Assembly (NCBI RefSeq): GCF_002878395.1
Contig: NC_061119.1
Span: forward strand, 40,533,754-40,597,753
Reading direction: 5' to 3'
DNA length: 64,000 bases
From: Capsicum annuum
Lineage: Eukaryota > Streptophyta > Magnoliopsida > Solanales > Solanaceae
The notes under the pieces were generated by a model. That model was not told the DNA's origin and did no database searches. It saw only the letters and a list, made by a program, of their open reading frames with translations. How positions within the stretch are numbered: position 1 is the first letter of the stretch; every line of letters begins with the position of its first letter. A program made the translations under genes and the position numbers. Shown here piece by piece: positions 32,274 to 45,623 of the stretch.

Positions 32274-34688
32274 TGTAATACCCCGAGAAGTTTTTCGTTG
32301 AAATTTTATGCGTAAACGTGTTGGGTTCTATCTTCTAGAATGAATTATAAATTTTTCATGCGGAATGTCTTAGATTATGACCCACCATTGTGTAGAGTAT
32401 CAAATAAGCTTTCTAAAAATATGTGGATCATCCAAAATGGACACCCGAGCGACGAGTGATGAACATTTCGATAGAACCGCGAATAGTAGTGAACAGTAAA
32501 ACATGCAGGAAAAAGTACTGAGGCCTGACATATTTTTTCTCCAACTTTAAATGATCATAACTCCTTGTACATAATGATATGGGTGATCTACTATATATCA
32601 ACGGAAAGCTCTGCGAGTCCTCTTTTCAATGAAATTGGTTTCATCCAGTTTGTCTATCGGAGCAAAAAGTTATGGTCGATCTACTTCAGCATATTAAAAC
32701 TGAATTTTTGGGTCAACTTCAAATGATCATAACTCCTCGTACACAATGATCTGGGTGAGATACTATATATCAATGGAAATATATGAGAGTCATCTTTCTA
32801 ATGAAATTGGTTTCATCTAATTTGGATATCGGAGTAAAACGTTATGGTTGATTTACTTTAGACTATCAAAACAGTCCACCAAAGAACATATTCGAGAATT
32901 ATTTGATTTTTAGGGGCATTTTGGTCATTCCCCTCACCCAAAATCCGTCCAAACCCTATATTAAAGTCTATTAGAAGTATTATATGTTATATTTCATCAA
33001 ATTCCCTCAAAAAGAAAACCCTAAGCTCCTACATACAACTTCAAGAACCTCCAAAGTTCACCATTAATTCTGTAAATTTATTCAAGATTCCAAGTTCCTA
33101 GTTCAAGAACTCCAAGAACCATTATTCAAAGGCACAATTAACATCTCAAAAATGAGTATCGATCTAAAGTTTATCATTCAAGGTATGTGAAGTTTTTCAA
33201 CAAGAACTCTCTTTCGTTCTTGTGCCCAAAAGTAATTTTCTTTACAAAGGCATGATTTTTATTTGATTTCTACGAATTTGAAGCATAAACCCATATCTTA
33301 TGATGATTATTATGAAATCTTGATGTTTATGATTTTGAATGATGAATTTACATGTGTGGAGATATAAAGCATGAATCTTGAATGACATTTATCATGATTT
33401 TGATATTTGGATCGTGAATCCCCATTGGAAATTGTGTTTTTTTGAGAAAATGTGTGTTATAAGCATGTTGATGTTGAATATTTGAGATATTTTGAATGAT
33501 TTGACCTTTTGGTCTTACTGGAGTTGTTTTGAACTCGAGTGTAAAAGAAATCCACAACGTGGTTGATTTTAATAGATGGGAAGCATGATGACTCCCGATG
33601 TATATTTATATATTACTGAAATTATTTTACTGTGGATTGTCTTTGAAATGATCTGAGCTAAGTCTGGGAGAAATCTTTAGCACCGAGTGGGAGGTATAAA
33701 ATGATCTTACTTCCCTAGAACTACGTACTCCCATAGGAGTGAGCCTGAGGCTGATTTATATAGTGATCACTAGTTTGTGTGGATTTGATATCGATAGTCC
33801 TACTCCAATGGCAAGGATAGGACGGCTCTCCCCAACATGGGTTGTACGTTGGACTCTATGTAGCTCACATGGTTAATGTTGGTTATAGGATCTCCCAGTG
33901 TGCTTGTGTTTCCTTGTGTCTATGGTGAATGGTGAAGTGATTTGAAAGTGGAATTATGAAAGTTATTCTTTCGAAAGATTTAAATGATATTTACATTATG
34001 AGAATTGGTATTCTTGATGAACTGAAAGTGATTGACAAATTATATGATGACTCACATATGTTATTGTACTTATTTCATCCTCTCATAATTATGATAATTT
34101 TCTTCGGGCTATGTGAGTCTTTCATATATCCTGCATATTTCTTATAAATATTTATGATGATGATGGTTATAAAACTGCATACAACCCCATATACTCGGTT
34201 CCTTTCCATGGTGCTGACCCACATCTTCAGATGTGGGCTGCATTTTCTCGGAATGTAGGTTCAGGTGCTCAGTTCCAAGTTCAACAGTGATTCTTCGAGC
34301 ACGTTGTTCTACATCCTCTGTTGTGGTGAGGCCTCATATTTCGAGGACGTGATGTCTGATGTTGGTTTCACGAAATTGTTTACATTTGATAGCTGAGTAT
34401 GAGTCAGTTGGGGCATGTCTTAATGGCTCGCTGGTTTTATTGATTTTCTTAGAGGCTTGTCAGACTAGTATAGATGTTGGGAGTTGACTAATAAGTTGTA
34501 TTTTGTTATCTTTCTGAAATTCTTTTATTCTTGGATGATGATTACTCTGTTGATATTTGAGGGTTATTTATTGAAACCCTGTTGATTTGTGTTGAACTGA
34601 ATGAAAATGGCTCAAAGGGTTAGCTTGGGGCTACTCGTAGCCTTAAGCACTGTGTGACGCTCCGGGACCTGTTTTCTAGGGCGTTATA
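32274..34688 (+). mobile_element. Solo chromovirus LTR nested in copia copy B
   Basis: Begins TGTAATACCCCGAG and ends GGGCGTTATA, flanked by TTATC on both sides (32269-32273 and 34689-34693). The uninterrupted version of the target exists in copy D (GGAGCAAATAATC complement near 41548). Contains the CATAACTCC repeats shared with the 3' LTR at 6406. No internal region, so LTR-LTR recombination removed it. Confidence 0.93.
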
Positions 34689-36186
34689 TTATCCTTTTCA
34701 AGGATCATTTAATTTTGAACCGATTGGTCTATTATGCTTCATGCATGCATAGAATTTGTCCTTTAGGGATACAAAATAGTAGCACTTACAGCTTAAATAT
34801 GAGATACTTTCGACATTTGACTTGAATTATATTTTGAATGAGGATGTTATGATAATTCCTAATATATTTCTTAGCTTCTTATAATCTCCCTCTTATGTTA
34901 GAAAAACTAACATACATCCTCCTTTTTCTTTGAAGAATCCATCTCTGTGCGTCATTGTATATTCACTAATCGTAGACTGCACATTCACTATTAGATGGAC
35001 AACGTGTGATTCCTGATTAAAATCAACTTTGAGGGGAAATTAATCATAATTTATTGGTTTGATGCATACAAGTACTTTTGTATTTAATATTTCAAACCAC
35101 CACATGAAGTTTTTGCTCTCAATGGTTTAACTATTTATTGAAGGCATCCGATGCTAAACCATGATCATCAAGATGAATTGTCATGATTGCACAATTTGAA
35201 AGTTATGCTCTCAACTCAATTTTACTGAGCAAGCAACTTTATGAATGTCAAACTACATGTTGACAATAAACGCACATGTGATCATCTTATATTGATGCAT
35301 CTTAATAGATCACATGATTGGTGAACGGGCTCATATTCACCTTTTGAATTTTTTTGATTTCAAGGGATTCAATCCTAATATTAGTTGGTCGAACTAACTT
35401 ATTATGAGAACTAGCAACATTAAAAGTAATGAAGAATTTTCTAATTCTTCAATATATGTTCAATACTCAGTATACACTTCTTTGAGATATCGCAATCGTT
35501 CATGTCAATTTATGAATTTTTATTTTAGCAAACTCCAAGTTTACCATGACATGTACATTTTTTCTTTAGTAAATTTTAGATTTACTATTACATGAATAAA
35601 TTTTAGACTTACTACTTTATAAGTAGATTTCAAAATAACTCTTCTCAGTTATTCTGCCTCTTTCGGAGGTGAGTTGTGATACCATCACAATCAAGTGCAC
35701 GTTGCATTAATAAGCTTCTCATTCCCCAGGAATGGAATATAATTATGCCTTAAGCGTATCAAATTATGATAGCTACTACAAAAAGCAAATTAAAGCATAT
35801 GATTTATTGCTACCACATTCAATTCAAGGAATAGAGCATATTTAATGGGACATGTTTCACCAAATACCCATTAGTTTGCCTTAGCCATCATAATATCATC
35901 AATATGGTGCATTGAGATTCAAACTCAACGTCTTATCCATATAAAGGCATCTTAGGCATAAATCGATGGGACTTGAACCCAACATATTATCACCCCTTTG
36001 GATAATATTATTCTTGAGGACTAAATTTTAAACATAAATAGTTCTAAGCCAATTATTAATTCCTCAAATCCAACAATAATTATATCATTAGTAGCAAAAG
36101 ACAAATAACATAAGGAATGACTAACCTTGAATTTATCTTTAGATTTATAATCTCACCTTGTTTGGTTGAGTCTCATGTTGATAATG

Positions 36187-36430
36187 TGTTATAAAACAAG
36201 AAAGAATAAAGAAGAAGAGTAGAGAGAATAGAGAGAGTAATTCTTATTTCTCTTGAGGGATGAGATATCATCAGATTGATAAGAATACAATGAACAAAAC
36301 CCCTTTGTATATAGGGGAAAATACTCCTAGTTTCTGACTAATAGACAGATACTTCAAATCCCGATAGATATCAACTAGATCTTATTAGATCTTGATATAC
36401 ATTCACTATAATGTACGTACATTTATAACA
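36187..36430 (-). repeat. Copia LTR shared by copies B and C
   Basis: TG...CA termini (TGTTAT and ATAACA). On its left is the 5' interior of copy B and on its right the 3' end of copy C (CTCCCCCTT is the polypurine tract in reverse), so it acts as 5' LTR for B and 3' LTR for C, as expected after LTR recombination between tandem elements. Confidence 0.9.
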
Positions 36431-36624
36431 CTCCCCCTTGAATATCTAGAAATATAATGTTCCTCGTTAAAACCTTAGTAGAAAAAACCCAGTGGGACAA
36501 AAATCTAGTGATGGAAAAAGAGTACACATCTCTAACAATACGCATATAGGCTGCCTCATTGAAAACCTTACAAAGAAAACCAAGTGGGACAAAAGCTCGT
36601 AAGGGAAAAAGAGTAGTGCGCATA

Positions 36625-37271
36625 TTAACTCCCCCTAATGAGAATATCCTTGAATCTTTGCATCCCGATCTTGTGCACCATCTTCTTGAAAGTTGCAATT
36701 AGAGGAGACTTGGTGAATAAATCAGCCACATTATTACTTGAACGAATCTGTTGCACGTTAATATCACCATTCTTTTGTAGCTCGTGTATGTAGAAAATAT
36801 TTGATGAAGTGTGCTTCGTTCTATCTCCTTTTATGAATCCTCCATTAAGATGTGCTATGCATATTGCATTATCTTCGTATAAAATTGTAGGTACATTATC
36901 ATATTTTACGCCATATTTTTCTTGAATGAGATGTATCATGAACCTCAATCATACACATTCTCGGCTTGATTTATGAATAGCTATTATCTCAGCATGATTA
37001 GATGAAGTGACTACGATAGGCTGCTTTGTATATCTCCAAGATATGGAAGTATCCCCATATATGAACAACCTATTTGAGATTGAGATTTATGCGGATTAAT
37101 TAAATACCCAACATCAGCATAATCAATAAGATCGAGACTGCATTCTTTAGAATAAAACAAGCTCATATGTTTTATCTTATTCTGATGTCTCCTAGTAGGG
37201 GCAGAAATATACCTTGCTAATAAATTAACTGAAAAGGCTATATCAGGCCTTGTAGTATTTGCAAGATACAT
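36625..37271 (-). pseudogene. Copia RNase H and C-terminus relic, copy C
   Basis: 36625-36948 carries YEDNAICIAHLNGGFIKGDR, then NNVADLFTK and HKIGMQRFKD, the typical copia C-terminal tail. 37011-37271 carries MYLANTTRPDIAFSVNLLAR and DYADVGYLINP. A small deletion in the FIYGG stretch shifts the frame; the same lesion occurs in the second RNase H of copy D. Confidence 0.85.
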
Positions 37272-39535
37272 GAGTGCATCAATTGTACTAAGATATGGTA
37301 CTTCACAACCAATTTAATTTAGTATATTTCTCATTTCAACAAATAATCTATTGCTTTTGAAAACTCTCCAAGAGTTTCAATAATATTCATACATCTATTT
37401 ATCCCTCATAAGGATAATAAACAAGTTTTCCAAAAAATTTATATGCCTTAGGCATTTTGAATCCTTTAGGAATTTTTATATGGATTTTTGTCAAGTGACA
37501 ATATCAATATGTGTGACATTTTCAAGTGTCTGGACTTTAAATCAAATAAGTGTTATGGTTACCAGGATGCATCCTTTCATGTCACTTGATAAATGTTTCT
37601 ACGTCAGTATGCATAAATTAACTTAGAAGTTAGATCCTCATAATCTTTCACAATATTATGCCAATATTGTATCAAAGATATCATCGACGGTTTCTCATTT
37701 TATATCGGTTTGCAATGTGACATAACATTTGAGATCTCATCACTTTATTATTTTCAAGTACTTAAACTATCATAAGGTTTCATGAAGTATTATGTCGTAG
37801 GCTCTTCAAGAGCACATTGCCTTCTTAATATAATAATTTGCTCCTTGTTTCATTAGGAACCGATTAGTCTACCATGTTTTATTCATGCATAAACTTTGTC
37901 TTTTAAGGACACAAAATAGAAGCACTTGCAGCTTAAATATGAGATGCTTTCGGCATATGACTTGAATTATCTTATGAATGAGGATCTTATAATAATTCCT
38001 AACATATTTTAGAGCTACTTATAATCTCCCCCTTATGTTAGGAAAACTAACATTCATCCTCAATCTTTTTTGAGGAATCCATCTTTGTACATCATGATAT
38101 ATTTATTAATCGTATACCATACATCAAAACTATTAGATAGAATAGTTGGTTCCTGACCTTGAACCAATTGAGAGTGAAAAACTAAACATAATTTATTGGT
38201 CTAATGTATACAAGTTCTATTGTATGCAACATATCATAATTCTGACCAACACATGAAGTTTTGTTCTTATTAGCAATGGTTTAGCTATTTATCGAAGACA
38301 TTCAATGTCAAACCATCACCATCAAGATGAATTGTCTTGATTACACAATCTGAAAATTTTGCTCTTAACCAATTTTATTAAGCAAACAACTTTATGAATG
38401 TCAAACTGCAGGTTTACCATAAACTCACATATGATCATCTTATATCGATGCATCTTAATAGATCACATGAAAGGTGAATTGGCCCATATTTACCTTTTTA
38501 ATTTTTCAGATTTTGAGAAATTCGATCCCAACACTAGTTGTTCCAACCAACTTGTCATGAGAACAAGCGACATAAATAATTCTTTAAGAATCTTCTAGTT
38601 CATCAATACATGTCTAATACTCAATATGCACATCTTCGAGATGTCACAATCATTCACAATTATGAACTTTTATTTAGTAAACTCCAAGTTTACCATGACA
38701 TGTACCTTTTTCTTTAGTAAATTTTCAGATATACTATTACATGAAAAAATTTCAGATTTACTACTTTAGAAGTAGATTTCAAAATAACTTTTCTCAGTTA
38801 TTCTGCCTTATTCGGAGGTGAGTTATGATACCATCACAATCAAGTGCATATTTGCATTAATAAGGTTCTCATTCCCCAGGAATGGAATATAACTGTGCCT
38901 TAAGCCTATCAAATTATGATAGCTTATAACCTCTTTCATAATATTGCTACTTCAGGAGCAAATCGAGGCATAAATATGATAGAAAGAATTTCTCTATATT
39001 GCTACCACATTCACTTCAAGAATGGAGCAAAATGTCATCTTTCAGACTTATCATATATTGCTACCACATTCACTTCTTGGAATGGAGCATATTTAATGGA
39101 CAAGTTTCATGACTTTTCATCAAAAATACATTATTTTTCCTTAGCCATCATAATATCATCAATATGATGCATTGAGATTCAAACTTAATGTCTCACCCAT
39201 ATAAAAATGTCTTAGGCATAAATCAATGGGACTTGAACCCAACATATTATCATCCCTTTTAATAATATTATTCTTGAGGAATAAATTTAAAACATTAATG
39301 GTTCCAAACCAATTATTTTTCCTCAAATCCAACAATAATTATATTATTAGTAGCAAAAGACAGATAACATAAGAAATCACTAACCTTGAAATTACCTTTA
39401 GATTTATGATCTCATCTTATTTGGTAGAGTCACGTGCGCATATCAATTCGAAGCAAGTTAGAATCGGCTACATGAACTGTTCATGTCACTTCATTAAATC
39501 CGTCTAATGTTTACAGTAACTACAAATTGACAAAA

Positions 39536-39871
39536 TTAAGAAGTCTTTGGAAAATGACTGGATAGCAGCTTTGCGATCTCTAGAAATCCAACTTTGTCCT
39601 TGCCAAAAAATATCATCTTCAACTTGGCATCACAATTTATCTCCTTCTTGTTCGCCGGGTTCTAAAGATTAATGGTTTTAATGTAATCCCAAACTTTCTT
39701 AACAACATCAGTACGTGAGATCTTAGAAGCACCAATAAATTTTTGTAGTGCTGGTGAAATCGGCAGCGGCTTCAGTATTCTTCTAGTACGACCTTTTCCC
39801 GCCTCCGTACTAGTAGCGGCGGAGGCGGCGGCAGCTGCCAGAGCTGCAGTGGAGCTCTTAGCAGCTGCCAT
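39536..39871 (-). pseudogene. SWIB-domain protein copy, one premature stop
   Basis: A minus-strand frame of 111 codons without introns. Residues 1-30 are Ala/Ser-rich (MAAAKSSTAALAAAAASAAT), possibly a transit peptide. The SWIB/MDM2 domain follows: PISPALQKFIGASKISRTDV, VWDYIKTINL, TAG at codon 70 (39662-39664), NPANKKEINCDAKLKMIF, KDKVGFLEIAKLL and SHFPKTS before TAA. The stop sits where family members usually have Gln, so a single C-to-T change explains it. SWIB proteins act in chromatin remodelling, and small plant ones also in organelle nucleoids. The body is otherwise in frame and well kept, so the capture is recent. It lies at the head-to-head junction of copies C and D, in the orientation of C. 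A palindromic TGACGTCA (bZIP-type site) lies upstream at 39908-39915. Confidence 0.8.
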
Positions 39872-39989
39872 TAGGGTTCAGCAATAGTTTTCGAAAAACC
39901 TAGATGATGACGTCATGTTTTTTTGTCCTTGGATTCTGTGCAAAACCCTAAGAGCTTATACAGAGGTGAAATGGTGAGGGTTTTGGAGA

Positions 39990-42900
39990 GGGCAATGGCA
40001 AAACAAGGTGAAATTATAAATCTAAAGGATTTCAAGGTTAGTAATTCCTTATGTTATATATTTTTTGCTACTAATAATTTAATTATTGTTGGATTTGAGG
40101 AAAAATAATTGGTTTGGAACCATTTATGCTTAAAATTCATTCCTCAAGAATAATATTATCAAAATGAATGATAATATGTTGGGTTTAAGTCTCATCAATT
40201 TATGCCTAATATGCCTTTATGAATAAGACGTTGAACTTGAATCTCAATGCAACATATTAATGATATAATGATGGCTAAGGCAAAATAATGTGTTTTTGAT
40301 GAAAAGTCATGAAACTTGTTCATTGAATATGATCCATTTCATGATGTGAATATGGTAGCAATATATGATAAGTATGAAAGATGACAATTTGCTCCATTCT
40401 TGAAGTGAATGTAGTAGAAAATATACATTTAAAGATATGCATACCTCAATTTGCTCCTGAATTAGCAATATTTTGAAAGAGGTTATAAGCTATCATAATT
40501 TTATAGGCTTAAGGCACTATTATATTTCATTCCTGGGGAATGAGAAATTTATTAATGCAAACGTGTAATCATCAAAACTCACCTCCAAATGAGGCAGAAT
40601 AACTGAGAAGTGTTATTTTGAAATCTACTTCTAAAGTAGTAAATCTGAAATTTATTCATGTAATAGTAAACATGAAATTTAATAAAGAAAAAAAATTACG
40701 TGTCATGGTAAACTTGGAGTTTGCTACTATAAATAAGTTCATAAGTTGACATGAACGATTATGACATCTCAAAGATGTGCATATTGAGTATTAGACATTT
40801 ATTGAAAAAATAGAAGATTCTTCAAGAATTGTTTATGTCGCTTGTTCTCATGATAAGTTGGTTGGACCAACTAATATTGGGATTGGATCCCTTAAAATCT
40901 TAAAAGTATAAAAGGTGAATATGAGCTGGTTCACCAGTCATGTGATCTTTTAAGATGTATCGATATAAGATGATCACTTGTATGTTTATTGTCAACCTGC
41001 TGTTTGACATTCATAAAGTTGTTGCTCAATAAAATGAGTTAAAGAACATAACTTTCAGATTGTGTAATCAATACATCATCTTGATAATGTCGGTTTGGCA
41101 TTGAATGACTTCGATAATAGCTAAACCATTGCTAATAAGAACAAAACTTTATGTGTTGGTATGAAATATGATATGTTGCATACAATAGCACTTGTATGCA
41201 TTAGATCAAAAAATTATGATTATATTTTCCCTCTCAACTAATTTAAGGTCAAGAACCAACTATTCCATCTAATAGTTTTGATTTGCAGTATATGATTAAT
41301 ACATATACATGCACTAAGATGGATTCCTCAAAGAAGATAGAAAATGTATGTTAGTTTTTCTAATATAAGGGAGAGATTATAAGTATCTATGAAATATGTT
41401 ATGAATTATTATAAGATCCTTATTCAAACGACATCTCATATTTAAGATGCAAGTGCTCCTATTTTGTGTCCTGGAAGGACAAAGTCTACGCATGCATGAA
41501 GCATGGTAGACTAATCGGTTTCAAATAAAATAATCCTTGAAAAATAAGGAGCAAATAATCATAATAAGAAGACAATGTGCTCTTGAAGAGCCCACAACAT
41601 AACACTTCATGAATCCTTATGAAAGGTTCAAGTACCTGAATAATAATAAAGTGAAGAGATTTCAAATTATTATGTCACAATGTGAACCGATACAAAATGA
41701 GAAACCGTCGACGATATCTTTGATACAATATTGGTTACTGTCAAAGATTACGAGGATTTAAATTCTATGTTTATTTAAGCATACTGACGTAGAAATATTT
41801 ATCAAGTGACATGAAAGGATGAATCTTGGTAAGCGTAACACTTATTTGATTTGCAGTCCAGACACTTAAAGATGTCACACATGGAATGTTGAATATTGTC
41901 ACTTGACAAAATCTATATGAAAACTTTTTTAAGAATTCAAAATATAAAAGTTTTTGGGAAACTTATTGATAATCCTTAGATTGTATAAGCTTATAGCTAG
42001 AAAATTATTGAAACTCTTGGAGAGTTTTTAAAGTAATAGATTATTTGCTGAAATGAGAAATATACCAAATTAGATTGGTTATGAAGTACCATATCTTATT
42101 GTAATTGATGCACTAATATATCTTGCAAATACTACAAGGCCTGAATAGCCTTTTCAGTCAATTCGTTAGCAAGGTATATTTCTGCTCCTACTAGGACACA
42201 TCAGAATGTGATAAAACACATGAGCTTTTTTTATTCTAAAGATTGCAGTCCCAATCTTATTGGTCATGCTTATTTTGGGTACTTATCTGACCCGCATAAA
42301 GGTCGGTCTAAAATAGGCTATGCGTTCATATGTGGTGGTACTACCATATCTTGGAGATATACAAAGCATTCTATCGTAGCCACTTTATCGAATCATGTTG
42401 AGATAATAGCTATTCATAAAGCAAGTCGAGAATGTGTATGACTGAGGTCCATGATACATCTCATTTGAGAAAACTGTGGTTTGAAATGTGACAAAGTACC
42501 CATGATTTTATTTGAAGATAATGCAGCATAGATAGCACAACTTAAGGAAGGATGCATAAAAGGAGATAGAACGAAGTACATTTTGCCATAGCTTTTCTAT
42601 ACACATGAGCTACAAAATAATGTTGGGTATTTAATTAATCCTCATAAATCTCGATCTCAAACAGGCTGTTCATATATGGGGATACTGCCATATCTTGGAG
42701 ATATACAAAACAGCCTATCGTAGCCACTTCATCAAATCATGCTGAGATAATAGCTATTCATAAAGCAAGCCGAGAATGTGTATGATTGAGGTTCATGATA
42801 CATCTCATTCAAGAAAAATATTGCGTGAAATGTGATAATGTACCTACAATTTTATACGGAGATAATACAATATGCATGGCACATCTTAATGGAGGATTCA

Positions 42901-43305
42901 TAAAAGGAGATAGAACGAAGCATACTTCATCAAAGATTTTCTACATACACGAGCTACAAAAGAATGGTGATATTAATGTGCAACAGATTCATTCAAGTAA
43001 TAATGTGGCTGATTTATTCACTAAGCCTCCTCCAATTACAACTTTCAAGAAAATGCTGGACAAGATCGGGATGCAAAGGTTCAAGGATGTTCTCATTAGG
43101 GGGAGTTAATATCCGCTGTACTCTTTTTTCCTTATGAGGTTTTGTCCCACTGGATTTTCCTTGTAAGGTTTTTAATGAGGCAGCCTATATGCGTATTGTT
43201 AGAGATGTGTACTCTTTTTCCTTCACTAGTTTTTTTCCCACTGAGTTTTTTCTAGTAAGGTTTTAACGAGGCATATTATCTATCAAATAAACAATCAAGG
43301 GAGAG
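39990..43305 (+). repeat. Copia copy D interior
   Basis: Starts with AAATCTAAAGGATTTCAAGGTTAG, the inverse of the left edge of copy C (about 39420). Non-coding to about 42060, then RT-RNase H remains and the polypurine tract CAAGGGAGAG before the LTR. Confidence 0.8.
42208..43109 (+). pseudogene. Copia RNase H relic with internal duplication, copy D
   Basis: The first RNase H piece (42208-42441) has GYLSDPHKGRSKIGYAFICG and resembles copy B. At about 42620 the sequence jumps back to the same point (GTTGGGTATTTAATTAATCC) and repeats about 346 bases, now resembling copy C and carrying its frame lesion. 42786-43109 ends with NNVADLFTKPPP and DKIGMQRFKDVL. So D is a mosaic of two lineages. Confidence 0.85.
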
Positions 43306-43558
43306 TGTTATAAATGTATTTACATTATAGTGAATGTCTATCAAGATCTAATAAGATCTAGTTGATATCTATCAGGATTTGAAGTATCTATCTTTTAGTT
43401 AGAAACTAGGAATATTTTTCTCTATAAATAAAGGGTTTTGTTCATTGTATTTTCAATTATCTTATTATCTCTCATCTCTCAAGAGAAATAAAGAAGTCTC
43501 TCTCTTCTTTCTCTATTTATCTCTTCTCTCTCTATTTATTCTTGTTTATTTCATAACA
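43306..43558 (+). repeat. Copia 3' LTR (right outer end)
   Basis: 253 bases with TGTTAT...ATAACA ends, a TATA-like CTATAAATAAAGGG near 43420 and CT-rich sequence before the end. Followed by GCGAC. Confidence 0.92.
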
Positions 43559-43563
43559 GCGAC

Positions 43564-44019
43564 TAAGCTTTTCGTTCTAATTTTATATTCAAAATTCCAT
43601 TTGTAAACAATGAAACACTACCATTCATATTTCCATAAGACGTTTACAAGAAAAAGAGACCTCTTCAAATTTTTGGATGTAAACATTAGCCTGTTCATTT
43701 AATTTCAAAAAAGACGGAGGACAGAGAGAAAAGAGACAGAGAAGGAGAGTAAGAGAGTACCGTAGGGTTTGTAGACATTCCAAAAAGCGAGGAAGCATAA
43801 TATATGAGATTGGAGTTTATGTTTAGGCTAGAGAAGAGATTTTTCGGATGATTCGATATTGCTAAATATAATTTATAAACAACACAAAAATAAAAAATAA
43901 AAAAAGAAAGGCAAATGATTTTTTTGTTTGTTTGTGGTTTTTCGTTTGTTGTACGGTGCTCGTATTTGAGCCCTGATTAATTCGAACCACACACTGGACG
44001 ACTCATTCTTGGGGTGGCG
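43564..44019. other. Non-coding, nothing recognised
   Basis: AT-rich with GA-rich stretches near 43715-43760. No gene seen. Confidence 0.5.
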
Positions 44020-44523
44020 CTTCCAAAGGTAAACTTATTGATGATGAAGTACACTTCATTTGTACCAAACACACAAAGACCACAATATTGCAACAGTTAT
44101 AAAACAAACTTTTGAGTTTTATTCCTGAATTATTTGTATATGGATTTTCTATTTGAACTGTCACCAAATATTTGTTGAAACACACTTGACTTATTAGTTG
44201 TTCACTTTTATCACCTAAAACTTTAGGTATAAACCTCAAATAACTGATAGTTTAGGTGTATTTCAATAAATATTTGGTGATAGTTCAAATAAAAAATTCA
44301 CACATTAGACAGTTCATTATAAAACTGAAAAAACACTTGATGAAGAGTGTTTAATTTAATTCACAAAAGAAAACCGTAGTAAGAAACACATTAGTGTGAT
44401 TAGCCATTATGTCATAGCCAAGATTTAGCGAAGACTAAACCTAGAGCATGTTGTAGCAAGTAAACCAACTATAAGTTTGAAACAAACGACGAACAATATG
44501 CAAGAATAAGTTGACAACGTGTC
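44020..44523. repeat. Dispersed segment with foldback MITE, partner at 60675-61131
   Basis: Both copies share TGATGA(T/A)AA, CACAATATTGC, GTGTGATTAGCCAT and GAATAAGTTGACAACGT in order. Inside is a foldback of about 150 bases: GAACTGTCACCAAATATTTG near 44155 and CAAATATTTGGTGATAGTTC complement near 44269, around a CCTAAAACTTTAGG centre. No protein. Confidence 0.8.
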
Positions 44524-45615
44524 GTCTTCTTTCAGAGGGTTTACATATATTTATAATTCATTTTATAATTATTATTAACAATTATAAATGAGAAGGATTT
44601 TTTGTTTAAAAATCCATTTTGATTAGTTATCTATTAAGTTGTATTACCTTACATCATTTAGAAAATAAAATTTGAAGATTCAAATTCAAGATACGAGTTA
44701 CGAATATCCATTCCTCAATATGTCAGCAATTGGTGACCCGATCCCGCTAACGCTAAGCAATAATAGCTACCGACACCAACTCTATCTTCCCTTTCACTCG
44801 AAAACTCAGGGAGGGGGGAGTCTTCAATATATTCACAGAAGGTGGTCTACGATCATTAGATTTCTAAAAAGAGGAGCTACGTCAAATCATTTAATTTTCT
44901 CCGAAATAGCAATTTTTTATGTTTGATTGGTCAACATATCGAAAGGTAAAAAAAATTTGTATCTCATTATTATATACATTTTACTAAATAAGTTTAATAT
45001 TAGGTCATACTATACATTCTGACTTTAAGTCATCATCTTCGTTAAATCGCCTATGAACATATCCAGTATAATATCAGAAAATAAAATTTGAAGAGACTAA
45101 AATATATATAAATTTAAAAGTATTTTTTGGCCAACAACTAGTTTAATCCCACAAAATGAAGTCAAAAAACGATAGATATACTTATATTTTTTGGAGATAG
45201 AGAGACTATTTTCAAAAGACAGTCGACTCAAGTGAGGCAAAATCAATGTAAGAATTAGAAAATATTGATAGTGAAGAGAAACATGATAAATAATACAAAA
45301 ATAGTGTGAATAAATGTTCAACAAATCCAAAACATAGTAAACAATAGATAATGTCAGATTAGTATAAAAGAGAGACATTAGCCCGATGACTTGCCAGCCT
45401 CACAGGCCAGGAATTCTATTTTAAATTTTTCTCAATTTTCCCCTTATGTTTGCTAATCTATTTGTAAGTTGTATCTTTTCTGAACAGTTGTAACTTTTGC
45501 CGTCAACGAAACCGACACAACTTTAAGTATCATTAATTATTTTTTTGAAAGATAATTTTCACCAATATCTTTCCATTACATATGCTATCAAACATTAACT
45601 ATTCAAAGGCAATTC
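44524..45615. other. Non-coding, nothing recognised
   Basis: AT-rich. Short open frames here have no recognisable content. Confidence 0.5.
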
Positions 45616-45623
45616 TGTTCATC

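Larger units (their letters stand above)
28544..43563. mobile_element. Composite of opposed copies of one copia family
   Basis: The outermost LTR starts TGTTATAAATGG at 28549 after GCGAC, and the outermost LTR end ATAACA at 43558 is followed by GCGAC, so the outer edges look like one insertion with a 5-base duplication. Inside are copy A (+, 29107 to about 30632, 5' interior only), copies B and C (-, tandem, sharing the LTR at 36187-36430), a captured SWIB gene copy, and copy D (+, about 39990-43558). Copies keep only the C-terminal RT tail and RNase H; the long 5' interior (about 2 kb) is non-coding. So the family is a non-autonomous copia derivative. The order requires several illegitimate joins. 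Confidence 0.8.

Noticed and set aside
45382..45415. CCGATGACTTGCCAGCCTCACAGGCC, slightly tRNA- or organelle-like
   Set aside because: Too short to assign; no structure I could support.
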